Source: Actinomycetota bacterium (GTDB lineage Bacteria; Actinomycetota; Actinomycetes; S36-B12; UBA5976). From it: a stretch of DNA of 15,261 nucleotides. A program made the position numbers and the translations under genes. The notes beneath the pieces were generated by a model that saw only the letters and a program-made list of their open reading frames with translations, had not been told where the DNA came from and made no database searches. The DNA lies in the NCBI GenBank assembly GCA_026392535.1, contig JAPLBX010000044.1, forward strand, positions 1 to 15,261. Reading direction: 5' to 3'. Below, piece by piece: positions 7,337 to 15,207 of this stretch. The first letter of the stretch is position 1. Each line of letters opens with the position of its first letter.

Positions 7337-8487
7337 ATGTCAAACGCGATGAGAAATGGAACCATTGCTCTAGTAATTGCGCTTGCTGTCTCGTTGTCAC
7401 AACTAAGTGGCGCGTCTGCAGTAGCTAAAATTGCTACCAAAGGTTCCATTTCCATCGCGTTTACAAATTCGAGTGAAACCTCTCTAAAAGCGACACTCCC
7501 ACAAATCAAAACAAAACTGCTGGTGTAAAAAAGAAAATCCAGTGGCTGCGCAGTAACAAGCCAATCGCCAATGAAACCAAAGCGACCTACACACTAAAGG
7601 CTGCAGATCGCGGAACTTTTGTAACGGCACAACTCACTTTGACCAAATCTGGTTTCAAAAATAAAGTAATTAAGGCGCCTCGCAAATTTATTCAAACCGG
7701 AGTTCTCACTGGAAAATATGAATTGCTATGGCAAGAGGAATTCACCGGTAGTGAAGGTGCAAATGTTGACTCAACTTTTTGGACACCTCAAGAGGGCGAT
7801 GGAACTGCACCGGAATTTGATAATCCTGGTTGGGGAAACGAAGAACGTCAGTACTACCTAAGCGATTTAGCTAAACTCAATGGCGGTGGCCAATTAGTTA
7901 TTTCAGCGACCAAAACTAATGCAGCAAATTACGACTGCTACTACGGTGATTGCCACTGGTTGAGTTCAAAGATCGTCACACTAGACAAAGTCGGTTTTCT
8001 TCACGGAAGAATTGAAGTCAGAGCTAAAGGCGCTAAGGGTGAAGGCACCTGGCCAGCTGTTTGGACTTTGGGCGCGAACATTGAAGAAGTTCGCTGGCCA
8101 AACTGCGGTGAAATCGACATCATGGAGCTAAAAGGATCTTGGCCTGGTGGCCTTTGGGGAACCGCTCACGGCCCATTTTCAGGTGGCGCTGGTCGAGGTG
8201 GCAATTGGAGCGTCACTAACCCAAGCACGACTGAGGACTTCCATATCTATGCAATCGAGTGGTTCGACGACCATATCGACTGGTACGTTGACGGCAAGCT
8301 CTACTACACCTATGAAAAGACCGACGGAGACTGGGTCTTTGACTCTGAGCAGTACCTCATCTTGAACCTAGCGATGGGCGGCATCTGGGGCGGTCTAATC
8401 GACTTTGACCTCACAGATTCCCAGTTCACCATTGACTACGCACGCTATTACTCAATAGATGGCCTCGGAGAGCTAATTTCCCACTAA
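7337..8487 (+). pseudogene. Secreted Ig-like/GH16 beta-glucanase, broken by a one-base frameshift
   Basis: The 5' part (ATG 7337 to stop 7528) gives a signal peptide ending GASA and the start of an Ig-like domain (KGSISIAFTNSS). The rest reads in another frame, open from 7477: TNQNKTAGVKKKIQWLRSNK, then ATYTLKAADRG, which completes the Ig-like domain, then a full GH16 domain to 8487. Catalytic GEIDIME is intact, with Glu codons at 8110-8112 and 8125-8127 and Asp at 8116-8118. The switch must fall in 7477-7528. Adding one base, for example in the AAAA or CCC run there, gives one continuous protein of 383 residues. Without it, only an internal start such as TTG 7639 could make the GH16 domain, and then without a signal peptide. 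No classic slippery heptamer is seen, so programmed shifting is unlikely. It is the last gene of the transporter operon. Confidence 0.85.
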
Positions 8488-8504
8488 ATCACAGGGAATC
8501 GGGC

Positions 8505-8534
8505 TTGATAACGGTTTCACAACACTCCTTAAAT
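8505..8534 (+). promoter_or_regulatory. Likely promoter of the CBM-Ig gene
   Basis: TTGATA (8505-8510) and TTAAAT (8529-8534) are separated by 18 bp and match the -35 and -10 consensus at five and four of six positions. One operator-like site overlaps the -35 and two more sit just after the expected start point near 8541, which fits repression. Confidence 0.45.
8506..8519. promoter_or_regulatory. LacI-family operator-like site
   Basis: TGATAACGGTTTCA fits TGAAAnCGnTTTCA with one mismatch. It overlaps the likely -35 of the CBM-Ig gene. Confidence 0.6.
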
Positions 8535-8541
8535 TCCATTG

Positions 8542-8555
8542 TGAAACCGCTTCCA
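8542..8555. promoter_or_regulatory. LacI-family operator-like site
   Basis: TGAAACCGCTTCCA fits TGAAAnCGnTTTCA with one mismatch (C for T in the right arm). It lies just downstream of the expected transcription start and directly abuts the next copy. Confidence 0.6.
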
Positions 8556-8569
8556 TAAAACCGCTTTCA
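8556..8569. promoter_or_regulatory. LacI-family operator-like site
   Basis: TAAAACCGCTTTCA fits TGAAAnCGnTTTCA with one mismatch. It directly abuts the previous copy, so the centres are 14 bp apart and two dimers may not fit at once on the same face. Confidence 0.55.
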
Positions 8570-8633
8570 GGGCTACTTTTCACCCACGTGTGAAAGCACG
8601 ACTCAATTAGTTACGCCTCCTGGAAGGAAATAA

Positions 8634-9593
8634 ATGGCTAACAATAAAAAGTGGGGGACAAAGTTCCTTACAATCATTAGTGCACTGTCACTAGTTGGTG
8701 CTGGTGCACTTGTTGCAATCAGTCCTGCAAGTGCAGCAAACACACTGCCAGCAACAGAAACACTTCTTACTTTTGAAGATGATGACGCCATTGGTGCAGA
8801 CGCTGTTGGTGCAAATGGAGAAGGTGACCCTCAAGGTTCATTCGAAGGAATGGTTTCTGAAATTGGGGATGCTGCAAATGGTGGTGGAACCGGCAAAGTT
8901 TTGAATTTGCCAAAGAACGGCCAAGCATGGTCAGGTATCGTTCTAGCAAAATTTGAAGATCGTCGAATTTCAACTGGATCTTCAGCAACTTTCGAATTTG
9001 ACTTCTACTCACCAGAAACAGCTGCAGTAAGTGTTTTGTTAAAGGTTGAGGCTGCTGATGCAAACATCAACAAGGAAATTTCATTTGATGCTGCACCTGG
9101 TTGGAACCGCTACATCCAGACAATTTCTGATCTGAATGCAGATGTTGACTATGTGACTCTTGTCTTGATTCCAAACTTTGGAACTGCCGCAGGAGGAACA
9201 GTCGCTGTTAGTGGTCAGGTTTACGCAATTGACAACGTTGGACTCAACGGTGCCGAACTTCCTGAACTTCCTGCATTCGCTCCAGTTAAGACAAAGAACC
9301 CAGCAATTTCAGGTTCAGTCAAAGTTGGTAAGAAGCTAACTGCTGATGGATTCATTGCATCATGGGAAGGCGAACCAACTCTCGCTTACCAATGGTTTGC
9401 TTGCTCAAAGAAAGGCACTAACACCCCTTCAGTTAAGCCTTCAAATTGCAAGTCAATTAGCGGTGCAAGTGCAAAGAAACTAACTCTGAAGAAAGCCCAA
9501 AAGGGTAAATTCATCCGCGTTAGAGTTACTGCCACAAACGATGCAGGTTCAACTGTAGTGTTCAGTAAGTCAACTTCAGGAAAAGTCTCCTAA
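8634..9593 (+). CDS. Secreted protein with a carbohydrate-binding-like domain and an Ig-like domain
   Basis: 319 residues with no catalytic motif. Residues 1-34 are a signal peptide (ends PASA-A). Residues about 40-205 look like a jelly-roll carbohydrate-binding module: LLTFEDDD start, GTGKVLNL, ATFEFDFYSPE, GWNRYIQTISDL, and AIDNVGLNG at the end, a pattern seen in CBM4/16-like domains. A short linker (ELPELPAF) leads to an Ig-like domain (about 217-319) with YQWFACSKKG, ISGASAKKLTL and FIRVRVTATND; C257 and C272 could form a disulfide. The start is ATG 8634 with GGAAGGA eight bases upstream. It has its own promoter and three operator copies and ends at a strong terminator, so it is a one-gene unit of the same regulon. 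A role in surface glucan binding is inferred. Confidence 0.83.
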   Translation: MANNKKWGTKFLTIISALSLVGAGALVAISPASAANTLPATETLLTFEDDDAIGADAVGANGEGDPQGSFEGMVSEIGDAANGGGTGKVLNLPKNGQAWSGIVLAKFEDRRISTGSSATFEFDFYSPETAAVSVLLKVEAADANINKEISFDAAPGWNRYIQTISDLNADVDYVTLVLIPNFGTAAGGTVAVSGQVYAIDNVGLNGAELPELPAFAPVKTKNPAISGSVKVGKKLTADGFIASWEGEPTLAYQWFACSKKGTNTPSVKPSNCKSISGASAKKLTLKKAQKGKFIRVRVTATNDAGSTVVFSKSTSGKVS

Positions 9594-9611
9594 GTTCGTT
9601 TCTAACTCATA

Positions 9612-9649
9612 GCGAAAAGTCCCTCGGGGTAACCCGGGGGACTTTTCGC
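9612..9649 (+). terminator. Strong hairpin terminator after the CBM-Ig gene
   Basis: A 17-bp stem (GCGAAAAGTCCCTCGGG paired with CCCGGGGGACTTTTCGC, one T-G wobble) closes a GTAA tetraloop of the GNRA type. It lies 18 bases after the stop codon. The A and T tracts are inside the stem, so it looks nearly the same on both strands. No run of T follows the stem. Confidence 0.85.
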
Positions 9650-9679
9650 ATCAACCCAAATATGATGGAATAGGTAAAG

Positions 9680-10855
9680 ATGAAACTTAAAATTATCTCG
9701 GTGCTTATCGCTCTTGTCGCAAGTGCAGCGGCTATTCCATCTATTGCCTTGGCTCCTTATGCTGCCAAACTAAAAGCTCCAGTAATTTTGAGTATCACAG
9801 CTCCATCTCATGATCGAATTATTGTTAAATACAAGAAAGACACATCGAACGCAAAGCAGATTCGATCTATCAAATACTCAATCGATGGTTCAACTTGGAC
9901 TAAGTCCTTTAAAAGTCCAATCAAGATTCTTGGGCTCAGTGCTGAAACTACTTATCAAGTCCAGCTGAAGCAAACATCCAAGGACTACCGAGTTAAAACA
10001 ATCAAGCGCACTATCGCAACGCCTGCTCAGCCCGATTCTGAAATACTTCCTGAACTTTCTGGATTTAGTGTTGGGACCAGAATTTGGGCAGATGAATTTA
10101 ATTCTGGCAACACAATTAATACTGGACGATGGACCGCACGTTATTGCGGCCATTCGGGTGCAAACGGTGGCGGCACATGCCACAACAACGAGTCTCAGTA
10201 CTACATTCCTGAAGCAATTACGATTGAAGACGGCAAGGCCGTAATCACAACAAACCGAGTCACCTCAGCCCCGCCGTCACCAGCTACTTGTTTGGGTGCT
10301 AACTGCGCATTCACAAGCGGACGGTTTGATACTCAAGGCAAAGTTTCTTTCCAATACGGATATATCGAAACTCGAATGAAGATGCCGCAAGGAGATGGAA
10401 ACTGGCCAGCTTTCTGGATGCTTGGAACAGACATCGTTGATGTTAGTTGGCCTCGCTCGGGCGAAATGGATATTGCAGAACAAGGCGGTAACGCGCCAAC
10501 TCGAAATTCAGCAGCTCTTCATTACCCTGATAACGGTGGTGGGCATCTCTACGAATATGGGGAAACTTTTAAGGGATTCAACTTCTACCAAGACTTCCAC
10601 ACCTTTGGTCTAGCTTGGACGCCAGATCAAATGACCCTTTATGTTGATCGAGTTGCCTTCTGGACAATCAGCAGAGATGGCATTCGAAGCGATAACTGGC
10701 CAGGCAATAAGCCTTACTTCTTAATCTTTAACAATGCAGTGGGTCCAATTGGTGGTGGCTTTGGTGGTTTATGGGGTAACTGGAACACATCCAAGACTTA
10801 CATTGACTACGTCCGGGTTTACAAACTTGATGGATACGGAACTGTAAACGATTAG
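9680..10855 (+). CDS. Secreted FN3-like/GH16 beta-glucanase
   Basis: 391 residues. Signal peptide 1 to about 28 (IISVLIALVASAAAIPSIALA), then an FN3-like domain at about 40-115 (APVILSITAPSHDRIIVKY, KILGLSAETTYQVQL), then a GH16 domain from about 135 to the end. Catalytic GEMDIAE carries E262, D264 and E267. The supporting motifs are YGYIETRMKMP, NWPAFWMLGT and TYIDYVRVYKLDG. It differs from the other three GH16 proteins: it has extra cysteines in the N-terminal half of the catalytic domain and QGGNAPTRNSAALHYP after the active site, so it may act on a different glucan or linkage pattern. AGG lies a few bases before the ATG. It starts 30 bp after the terminator hairpin with no operator copy seen, so it may have its own promoter inside that region or depend on read-through. 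Confidence 0.9.
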   Translation: MKLKIISVLIALVASAAAIPSIALAPYAAKLKAPVILSITAPSHDRIIVKYKKDTSNAKQIRSIKYSIDGSTWTKSFKSPIKILGLSAETTYQVQLKQTSKDYRVKTIKRTIATPAQPDSEILPELSGFSVGTRIWADEFNSGNTINTGRWTARYCGHSGANGGGTCHNNESQYYIPEAITIEDGKAVITTNRVTSAPPSPATCLGANCAFTSGRFDTQGKVSFQYGYIETRMKMPQGDGNWPAFWMLGTDIVDVSWPRSGEMDIAEQGGNAPTRNSAALHYPDNGGGHLYEYGETFKGFNFYQDFHTFGLAWTPDQMTLYVDRVAFWTISRDGIRSDNWPGNKPYFLIFNNAVGPIGGGFGGLWGNWNTSKTYIDYVRVYKLDGYGTVND

Positions 10856-10928
10856 CTTGCGCTAGTTACCTGCGATGCAAGACTTTCTGATCCCAAATGC
10901 AAATATTTTTATGTAGTTGTTGACTATA

Positions 10929-11657
10929 TTATTTTTCTAAGCGGTCAATCTCTCTGCGACCTGGATTAAATGTGTTGATGATGTCGTCATCTGGATAACC
11001 CATTGAGATTGCCGTAATAAATTTATATCCCTCAGGAATGTCGAATTCGGCCCTCACTGGACCAGCCCAGGTCGCTATCGCGCCTTGCGCGCATGTGCCA
11101 ACGCCGTTGACTAATGCTGAGAGCATGAGGATTTGTTCCATATAACCCGCATCTTGTGCTGCAAATTGTTTCAGACCATCATGCACGAAAACAAAAATCA
11201 CAGTTGGCGCACCAAAAAATTCAAAATTACGACGCCACTGCGCATCTCGCCCTTTGCGATCTCCCCGTTCGATTCCAAGTAAGGAGTAAAGCTCAAACCC
11301 AGTCTTGCGGCGATATGGAACTAATACTTCTGGATAAGGAAGAGTCGTCCGATAGTCCCAACTTGGTTTACCTTTTCCAGTCAGATACATCTTGAGGATC
11401 GCCCATTTACTTCCGTGCTGTGCTGGAATGGATTGGTCAAATAGGCGGAGATACTCTTTCGATAAAAGCTTAGTTGTTTCACCACTCGCTATTGCCAAGA
11501 AGTAAGGCTGGGTATTGGTCCAACTCGGCGCCCATTTCGCATCCCCAAGAATCCGATTAAGAACATCTGTAGGAATTGGATCGCTCTTGAAACTACGAAT
11601 ACTGCGCCGGGTTCGAATGAAGTCAGAAAACTCTTCGGGGCTGATGTTGTGGGTCAC
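10929..11657 (-). CDS. Nitroreductase-family FMN-dependent oxidoreductase
   Basis: 242 residues of the nitroreductase fold, flavoenzymes that use NAD(P)H to reduce nitro compounds, quinones or enones. The N-terminal FIRTRRSIRSF (R17-R18-S19) is the typical FMN phosphate-binding start, followed by AKWAPSWTNTQPY. The later QDAGYMEQILMLSALVNGVGTCAQG matches the usual central helix and flavin-contact region. The C-terminal FITAISMGYPDDD is also typical. The substrate cannot be told. The start is GTG at 11657; a TGA lies two codons upstream in frame, so no earlier start is possible. No Shine-Dalgarno site is evident, so the mRNA may be leaderless. It is convergent with the GH16 gene at 9680 and divergent from the hydrolase-ABC fusion, with no visible link to glucan use. 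Confidence 0.9.
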   Translation of the reverse strand: MTHNISPEEFSDFIRTRRSIRSFKSDPIPTDVLNRILGDAKWAPSWTNTQPYFLAIASGETTKLLSKEYLRLFDQSIPAQHGSKWAILKMYLTGKGKPSWDYRTTLPYPEVLVPYRRKTGFELYSLLGIERGDRKGRDAQWRRNFEFFGAPTVIFVFVHDGLKQFAAQDAGYMEQILMLSALVNGVGTCAQGAIATWAGPVRAEFDIPEGYKFITAISMGYPDDDIINTFNPGRREIDRLEK

Positions 11658-11796
11658 GAGTCAAGGGTATTGAGGCAGCACCGATTCTGCATAGAACTAG
11701 AAGTTTCATTTAGCTGTGCTTTTTTCGCAAATGATACAAGCGGACTGCCCGGCTTTAGCGAAAGCAAGACCCGTAAAAAACACCTAGAGTTGAGCC

Positions 11797-14262
11797 ATGC
11801 CAAAACGTCTAATTATTGTTTCCTTACTCTCAATATTGGCCCTAGCAACTTTCATCTCCCCTGCAATTGCAAAAGACGGAAATACCAAAGAAATCACAGT
11901 CCAAGGTGGTCCAATCTCGAGTACTGACAAAAATCCAGTCGGTATAGATGCAACGATCTATCTTCCGGACGTGACCCCGGCACCAGCAGTGATTTTGGCT
12001 CATGGTTTTGGTGGGAGCAAAGAGAGTGTTCATTCACAAGCAGAAATGCTGCAAAGCAATGGTTACGTAGTTCTAACCTTTTCGGCTCGTGGATTTGGCA
12101 GAACGAATGCACCAATCAGCATGAATTCTCCAGAGTTCGAAATCGCTGATGGAATTGCATTAGTCAACTACTTGTCCGAGCGTAAAGAAGTAGTGAAGGA
12201 TTCTTCTGGTGATCCTTTGGTTGGGGTTGCAGGCGGAAGTTACGGTGGAGCATTTTCTCTGCTATTGGCTGGTTATGACCAAAGAATCGATGCTTTAGCT
12301 TCCGACATTACTTGGAATGATTTAGAAAGCTCACTTTTCAACCAATCAGCGGACTTAGAAATTCCTGGAGTGTTTAAAGAAATGTGGACCGGCTACTTTT
12401 TCAGTGTCGGAATGGCAACTCCACCAAAGCTGGTTAATGAATGTGGAAGATTCAGCATTGCTTGGTGTCTTGCATATCAGGAAGCAACTTCGGGAGTAGA
12501 ACTTAGTGTTCGGTCGAAACTCTTGATGGCTAATTCCTCACCAGCTTCCGTCACTAGCAAAATTGCAATTCCTACATTATTAATGACTGGCCAGGCCGAT
12601 TCACTTTTCACTTTTGATCAAACATTGAAAATCGCAAAGCAAATTCAGCGCACAAACGCGGACACGCCAATCAAGTTGATTTGGCATGCAGGTGGACATG
12701 ATGGCGGCGTAAGTGAGACCGACCGGTTAAACGCTGCAATTCTTAATTGGTTTAACGCTTTTTTGATGAAGTCGGAGAAAGCCGAAACCGGATTTGAAGT
12801 TAGCCGTGTGCAGGGTGCGGTAGTTGGAAACAATACAAACGCAACCATTGAATTATTGCGCTCACCCAAGATTCCTAACTTTGATTTATTCTCAAAACTG
12901 ACTTTGGGTGGAAAAGCCCAAAAAGTTATTGCACCTTCCGGTGGAGTTCCTGCAAACATAACGATTGTGCCAGGCCTTGGCAGCGCGGCAAGTTTGCTTG
13001 GCAGAATATTGCCAAATCAAGGTGCGACATTTGAATCAAAAGTTGTGGACTCGGATTTAAATCTAGTTGGCGCTAGCAAAGTCTTACTTCGAATCTCATC
13101 TAAAAGGCCAGCGGCAGAAGCAGTTTTCTTTGCGAGCTTAAGAATTATTCGAGATGGTGGCCGTTCGGTTTTTCCTAACGGCTTGGTCAGCGCTTTCCGA
13201 ATTGAAAATGTTGGGATGACAGCTCAAGAAGTCGAAGTTTCTTTGCCAGCCATTAATTTGGAACTAAATCCTGGAGACAAAATCCAACTAGTGGTTACAA
13301 CTACTGATTCCGCCTACCGACTGCCAAACCTTTCTAACACTTACACGATCGATCTAGTATCAAATGAACTTCTGATACCAACAGTTGAAATGCGATTGGT
13401 GAATACCCAAGTTTCTGGAATTGTTTGGTTCTTAGGTTCGTTTCTAGTCGTGTTACTAATTGCAGCGATTGTGTTTCTCAAACGGCCAAAGAAATCGGCA
13501 GATTTGTTCCGGGAAGAACTCAAAGATATTCCAGTTCGCATTGAAGATTTGGTCAAAGAATTTAAAGGTGGCTTCAGGGCCGTCGATTCAGTCACATGGG
13601 AAGTGCCTGTTGGCAAAGTTGTTGGTTTGCTCGGCCCAAATGGCGCAGGCAAAACCACCACCATGCGCATGATTATGGGTTTGATTAAGCCCACCAATGG
13701 TGATGTGTTTGTGTTCGGGCACCGCATCAGCAGCGGCTCGGCAGCGCTATCAAATATTGGTGCGCTAGTTGAAGGAGCAGGATTCTTGCCACACTTATCA
13801 GGGCGTGAGAATCTAGAACTCTTTTGGCGCGCAAGCGGGCGGACTGGAGAACCAAAGTTTGAGGACGTGCTTGAAATTGCAGATCTCGGCACTGCAGTTG
13901 AGAGAAAGGTTCGTACCTACTCGCAGGGGATGAGACAGCGCTTAGGTATTGCTCAAGCAATGCTCGGAATGCCAAAGCTCTTGTTGCTTGACGAACCGAC
14001 AAATGGTTTAGATCCACCGCAGATTAGAGAGATGCGCGATGTACTTCACAAGTACGCAGAAACTGGTAGAACAGTTGTAGTTTCTTCCCACATGCTTAGT
14101 GAAGTTGAACAGACTTGTTCGCATGTGATTGTGATGCATCGTGGAAAGTTGATCACGATGGGCGAAGTAAAAGTACTTCTATCAAGTAAAAAGAATATGC
14201 GTCTTGAAGATTTCTTCTTGGACGCTGTTGGGGATGACTTGACGATTGGTAAGAAATCATGA
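11797..14262 (+). CDS. Extracytoplasmic alpha/beta hydrolase fused through a TM helix to an ABC ATPase
   Basis: 821 residues with four parts. (1) Signal peptide 1-25. (2) An alpha/beta hydrolase of the X-Pro dipeptidyl-peptidase/CocE (S15) type: HGFGG at 69-73, nucleophile elbow GGSYGG with S148, D268 in TGQAD, and H301 in HAGGHDGG. A beta-rich region of about 330-525 resembles the C-terminal jelly roll of that family. (3) One membrane helix at about 539-561 followed by KRPKK, so the C-terminus should be cytoplasmic. (4) An ABC ATPase at about 570-800: Walker A GPNGAGKT (613-620), signature YSQGMRQR, Walker B LLLLDEPTNGLD with E733, and H-loop H765. All catalytic residues look intact. The ATPase is of the ABC-2 exporter type and pairs with the overlapping permease gene. 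I recall similar fusions annotated in other actinobacteria but cannot check. Substrate unknown; it may process or sense an extracellular peptide or ester linked to transport. Confidence 0.9.
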   Translation: MPKRLIIVSLLSILALATFISPAIAKDGNTKEITVQGGPISSTDKNPVGIDATIYLPDVTPAPAVILAHGFGGSKESVHSQAEMLQSNGYVVLTFSARGFGRTNAPISMNSPEFEIADGIALVNYLSERKEVVKDSSGDPLVGVAGGSYGGAFSLLLAGYDQRIDALASDITWNDLESSLFNQSADLEIPGVFKEMWTGYFFSVGMATPPKLVNECGRFSIAWCLAYQEATSGVELSVRSKLLMANSSPASVTSKIAIPTLLMTGQADSLFTFDQTLKIAKQIQRTNADTPIKLIWHAGGHDGGVSETDRLNAAILNWFNAFLMKSEKAETGFEVSRVQGAVVGNNTNATIELLRSPKIPNFDLFSKLTLGGKAQKVIAPSGGVPANITIVPGLGSAASLLGRILPNQGATFESKVVDSDLNLVGASKVLLRISSKRPAAEAVFFASLRIIRDGGRSVFPNGLVSAFRIENVGMTAQEVEVSLPAINLELNPGDKIQLVVTTTDSAYRLPNLSNTYTIDLVSNELLIPTVEMRLVNTQVSGIVWFLGSFLVVLLIAAIVFLKRPKKSADLFREELKDIPVRIEDLVKEFKGGFRAVDSVTWEVPVGKVVGLLGPNGAGKTTTMRMIMGLIKPTNGDVFVFGHRISSGSAALSNIGALVEGAGFLPHLSGRENLELFWRASGRTGEPKFEDVLEIADLGTAVERKVRTYSQGMRQRLGIAQAMLGMPKLLLLDEPTNGLDPPQIREMRDVLHKYAETGRTVVVSSHMLSEVEQTCSHVIVMHRGKLITMGEVKVLLSSKKNMRLEDFFLDAVGDDLTIGKKS

Positions 14263-15119
14263 TGGACAACTACCGCGCAAATCACACATTACCTTTTAGA
14301 GTTGAATTAAAAAGGCAGATTCGTCGCCGTCGCACTTTGGTGGCCTACGTCCTGATGATTGCATTGCCTTTGATTGTGGTGGCTGCAGTTAAGTTTGGGC
14401 CATCCTCTGGTGGCGGCTCTGACTCAAGTAGCAACTTTGGCAGCGGAAGTGCGAACTTGATTGGGTTAGCCACAAATGGCGCATTCAATTTCACCCTCGT
14501 CATGTTGTTGTTTGGTTCTGGATTCCTTCTAACAACTGTCTTCGCATTGTTTAGCGGAGACAGCGTTGCAAGCGAAGCCTCATGGTCCACCTTGCGATAT
14601 TTGCTAGCCGCCCCTGTTCCGCGCCGGCGGCTATTGCTGATCAAGCTCTCAGTTAGTCTGACTTTGAGCTTTGCCGCACTCGCGGTACTTGTGTCTGCTT
14701 CCTATCTGATTGGGTTGTTGGCATTCGGCAACAACGGCCTACAAAATCCACTTGGAGGCGTCTACGACTCTGCTGAGGCGTGGAAGCGAATCCTGATTGT
14801 CACCGCATATATCGGATTTACGCTGCTTTTCACCGCTGGTCTGGCCTTCTTGATGTCAGTTTCTACTGATGTGCCCCTTGGAGCGGTTGGAACTGCAGTA
14901 ATCATTGTCATCATCAGCCAGATTCTGGACGCAATCGAAGCTCTGGGCGGAATCCGAGATTGGCTTCCCAGCCACTATGCCAGATCCTGGACAGATGCCC
15001 TTGAAGGCAACATCGATTGGACCTTGATGTCCAGAGGGGCTTCTTATTCCCTAGTTTTCTTCGCAGTATTTGTCGCTTGGGCAATTCTCAAGTTTGATCG
15101 CAAAGACATTTTGTCCTAA
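14259..15119 (+). CDS. ABC-2 type exporter permease
   Basis: 286 residues with six predicted membrane helices at about 27-46, 76-98, 131-156, 177-200, 207-227 and 260-278. A basic N-terminal tail (VELKRQIRRRRT) is typical of ABC-2 permeases of the NosY/multidrug type. A Gly/Ser-rich loop (about 49-68) lies outside between helices 1 and 2. The ATG at 14259 overlaps the stop of the hydrolase-ATPase gene (ATGA), so the two are translated together and probably form one exporter: two permeases and two copies of the fusion ATPase. The exported substrate is unknown. Confidence 0.9.
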   Translation: MMDNYRANHTLPFRVELKRQIRRRRTLVAYVLMIALPLIVVAAVKFGPSSGGGSDSSSNFGSGSANLIGLATNGAFNFTLVMLLFGSGFLLTTVFALFSGDSVASEASWSTLRYLLAAPVPRRRLLLIKLSVSLTLSFAALAVLVSASYLIGLLAFGNNGLQNPLGGVYDSAEAWKRILIVTAYIGFTLLFTAGLAFLMSVSTDVPLGAVGTAVIIVIISQILDAIEALGGIRDWLPSHYARSWTDALEGNIDWTLMSRGASYSLVFFAVFVAWAILKFDRKDILS

Positions 15120-15207
15120 TTAAAGCTTCCATTAAAAGTTTTGCGCAGTGCGATTCGCGATATCTTGGTAAGTGTCACCAACTCTAAATCGGTGGCTAAA
15201 ACTGTTG

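Noticed and set aside
7477..7528. Programmed -1 ribosomal frameshifting in the GH16 gene
   Set aside because: The shift direction would fit, but no X-XXY-YYZ heptamer lies in the zero frame and no strong downstream hairpin is evident. A lost base is simpler.
8478..8498. Hairpin TTCCC...GGGAA after the GH16 stop as a terminator
   Set aside because: Only a 5-bp stem with an 11-base loop and no T run; too weak to call.
10856..10928. Bidirectional terminator between the convergent GH16 and nitroreductase genes
   Set aside because: CTTGC/GCAAG can pair but the loop is long; the T-rich stretch that follows is about 35 bases away.
11752..11765. Small hairpin GCTTT-AGCG-AAAGC in the leader of the hydrolase-ABC gene
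   Set aside because: A five-base stem can occur by chance and there is no matching riboswitch or attenuator structure around it.
13341..13892. A 183-codon minus-strand open frame inside the hydrolase-ABC gene
   Set aside because: It is antisense to the TM and Walker A region of a firmly identified gene, is rich in Ser, Pro and Asn typical of shadow frames, and has no ribosome site.
15120..15207. Possible terminator between the permease and the tRNA
   Set aside because: Only a 5-bp TTGGT/ACCAA stem and short GCG repeats are seen; nothing with a T run on either strand.
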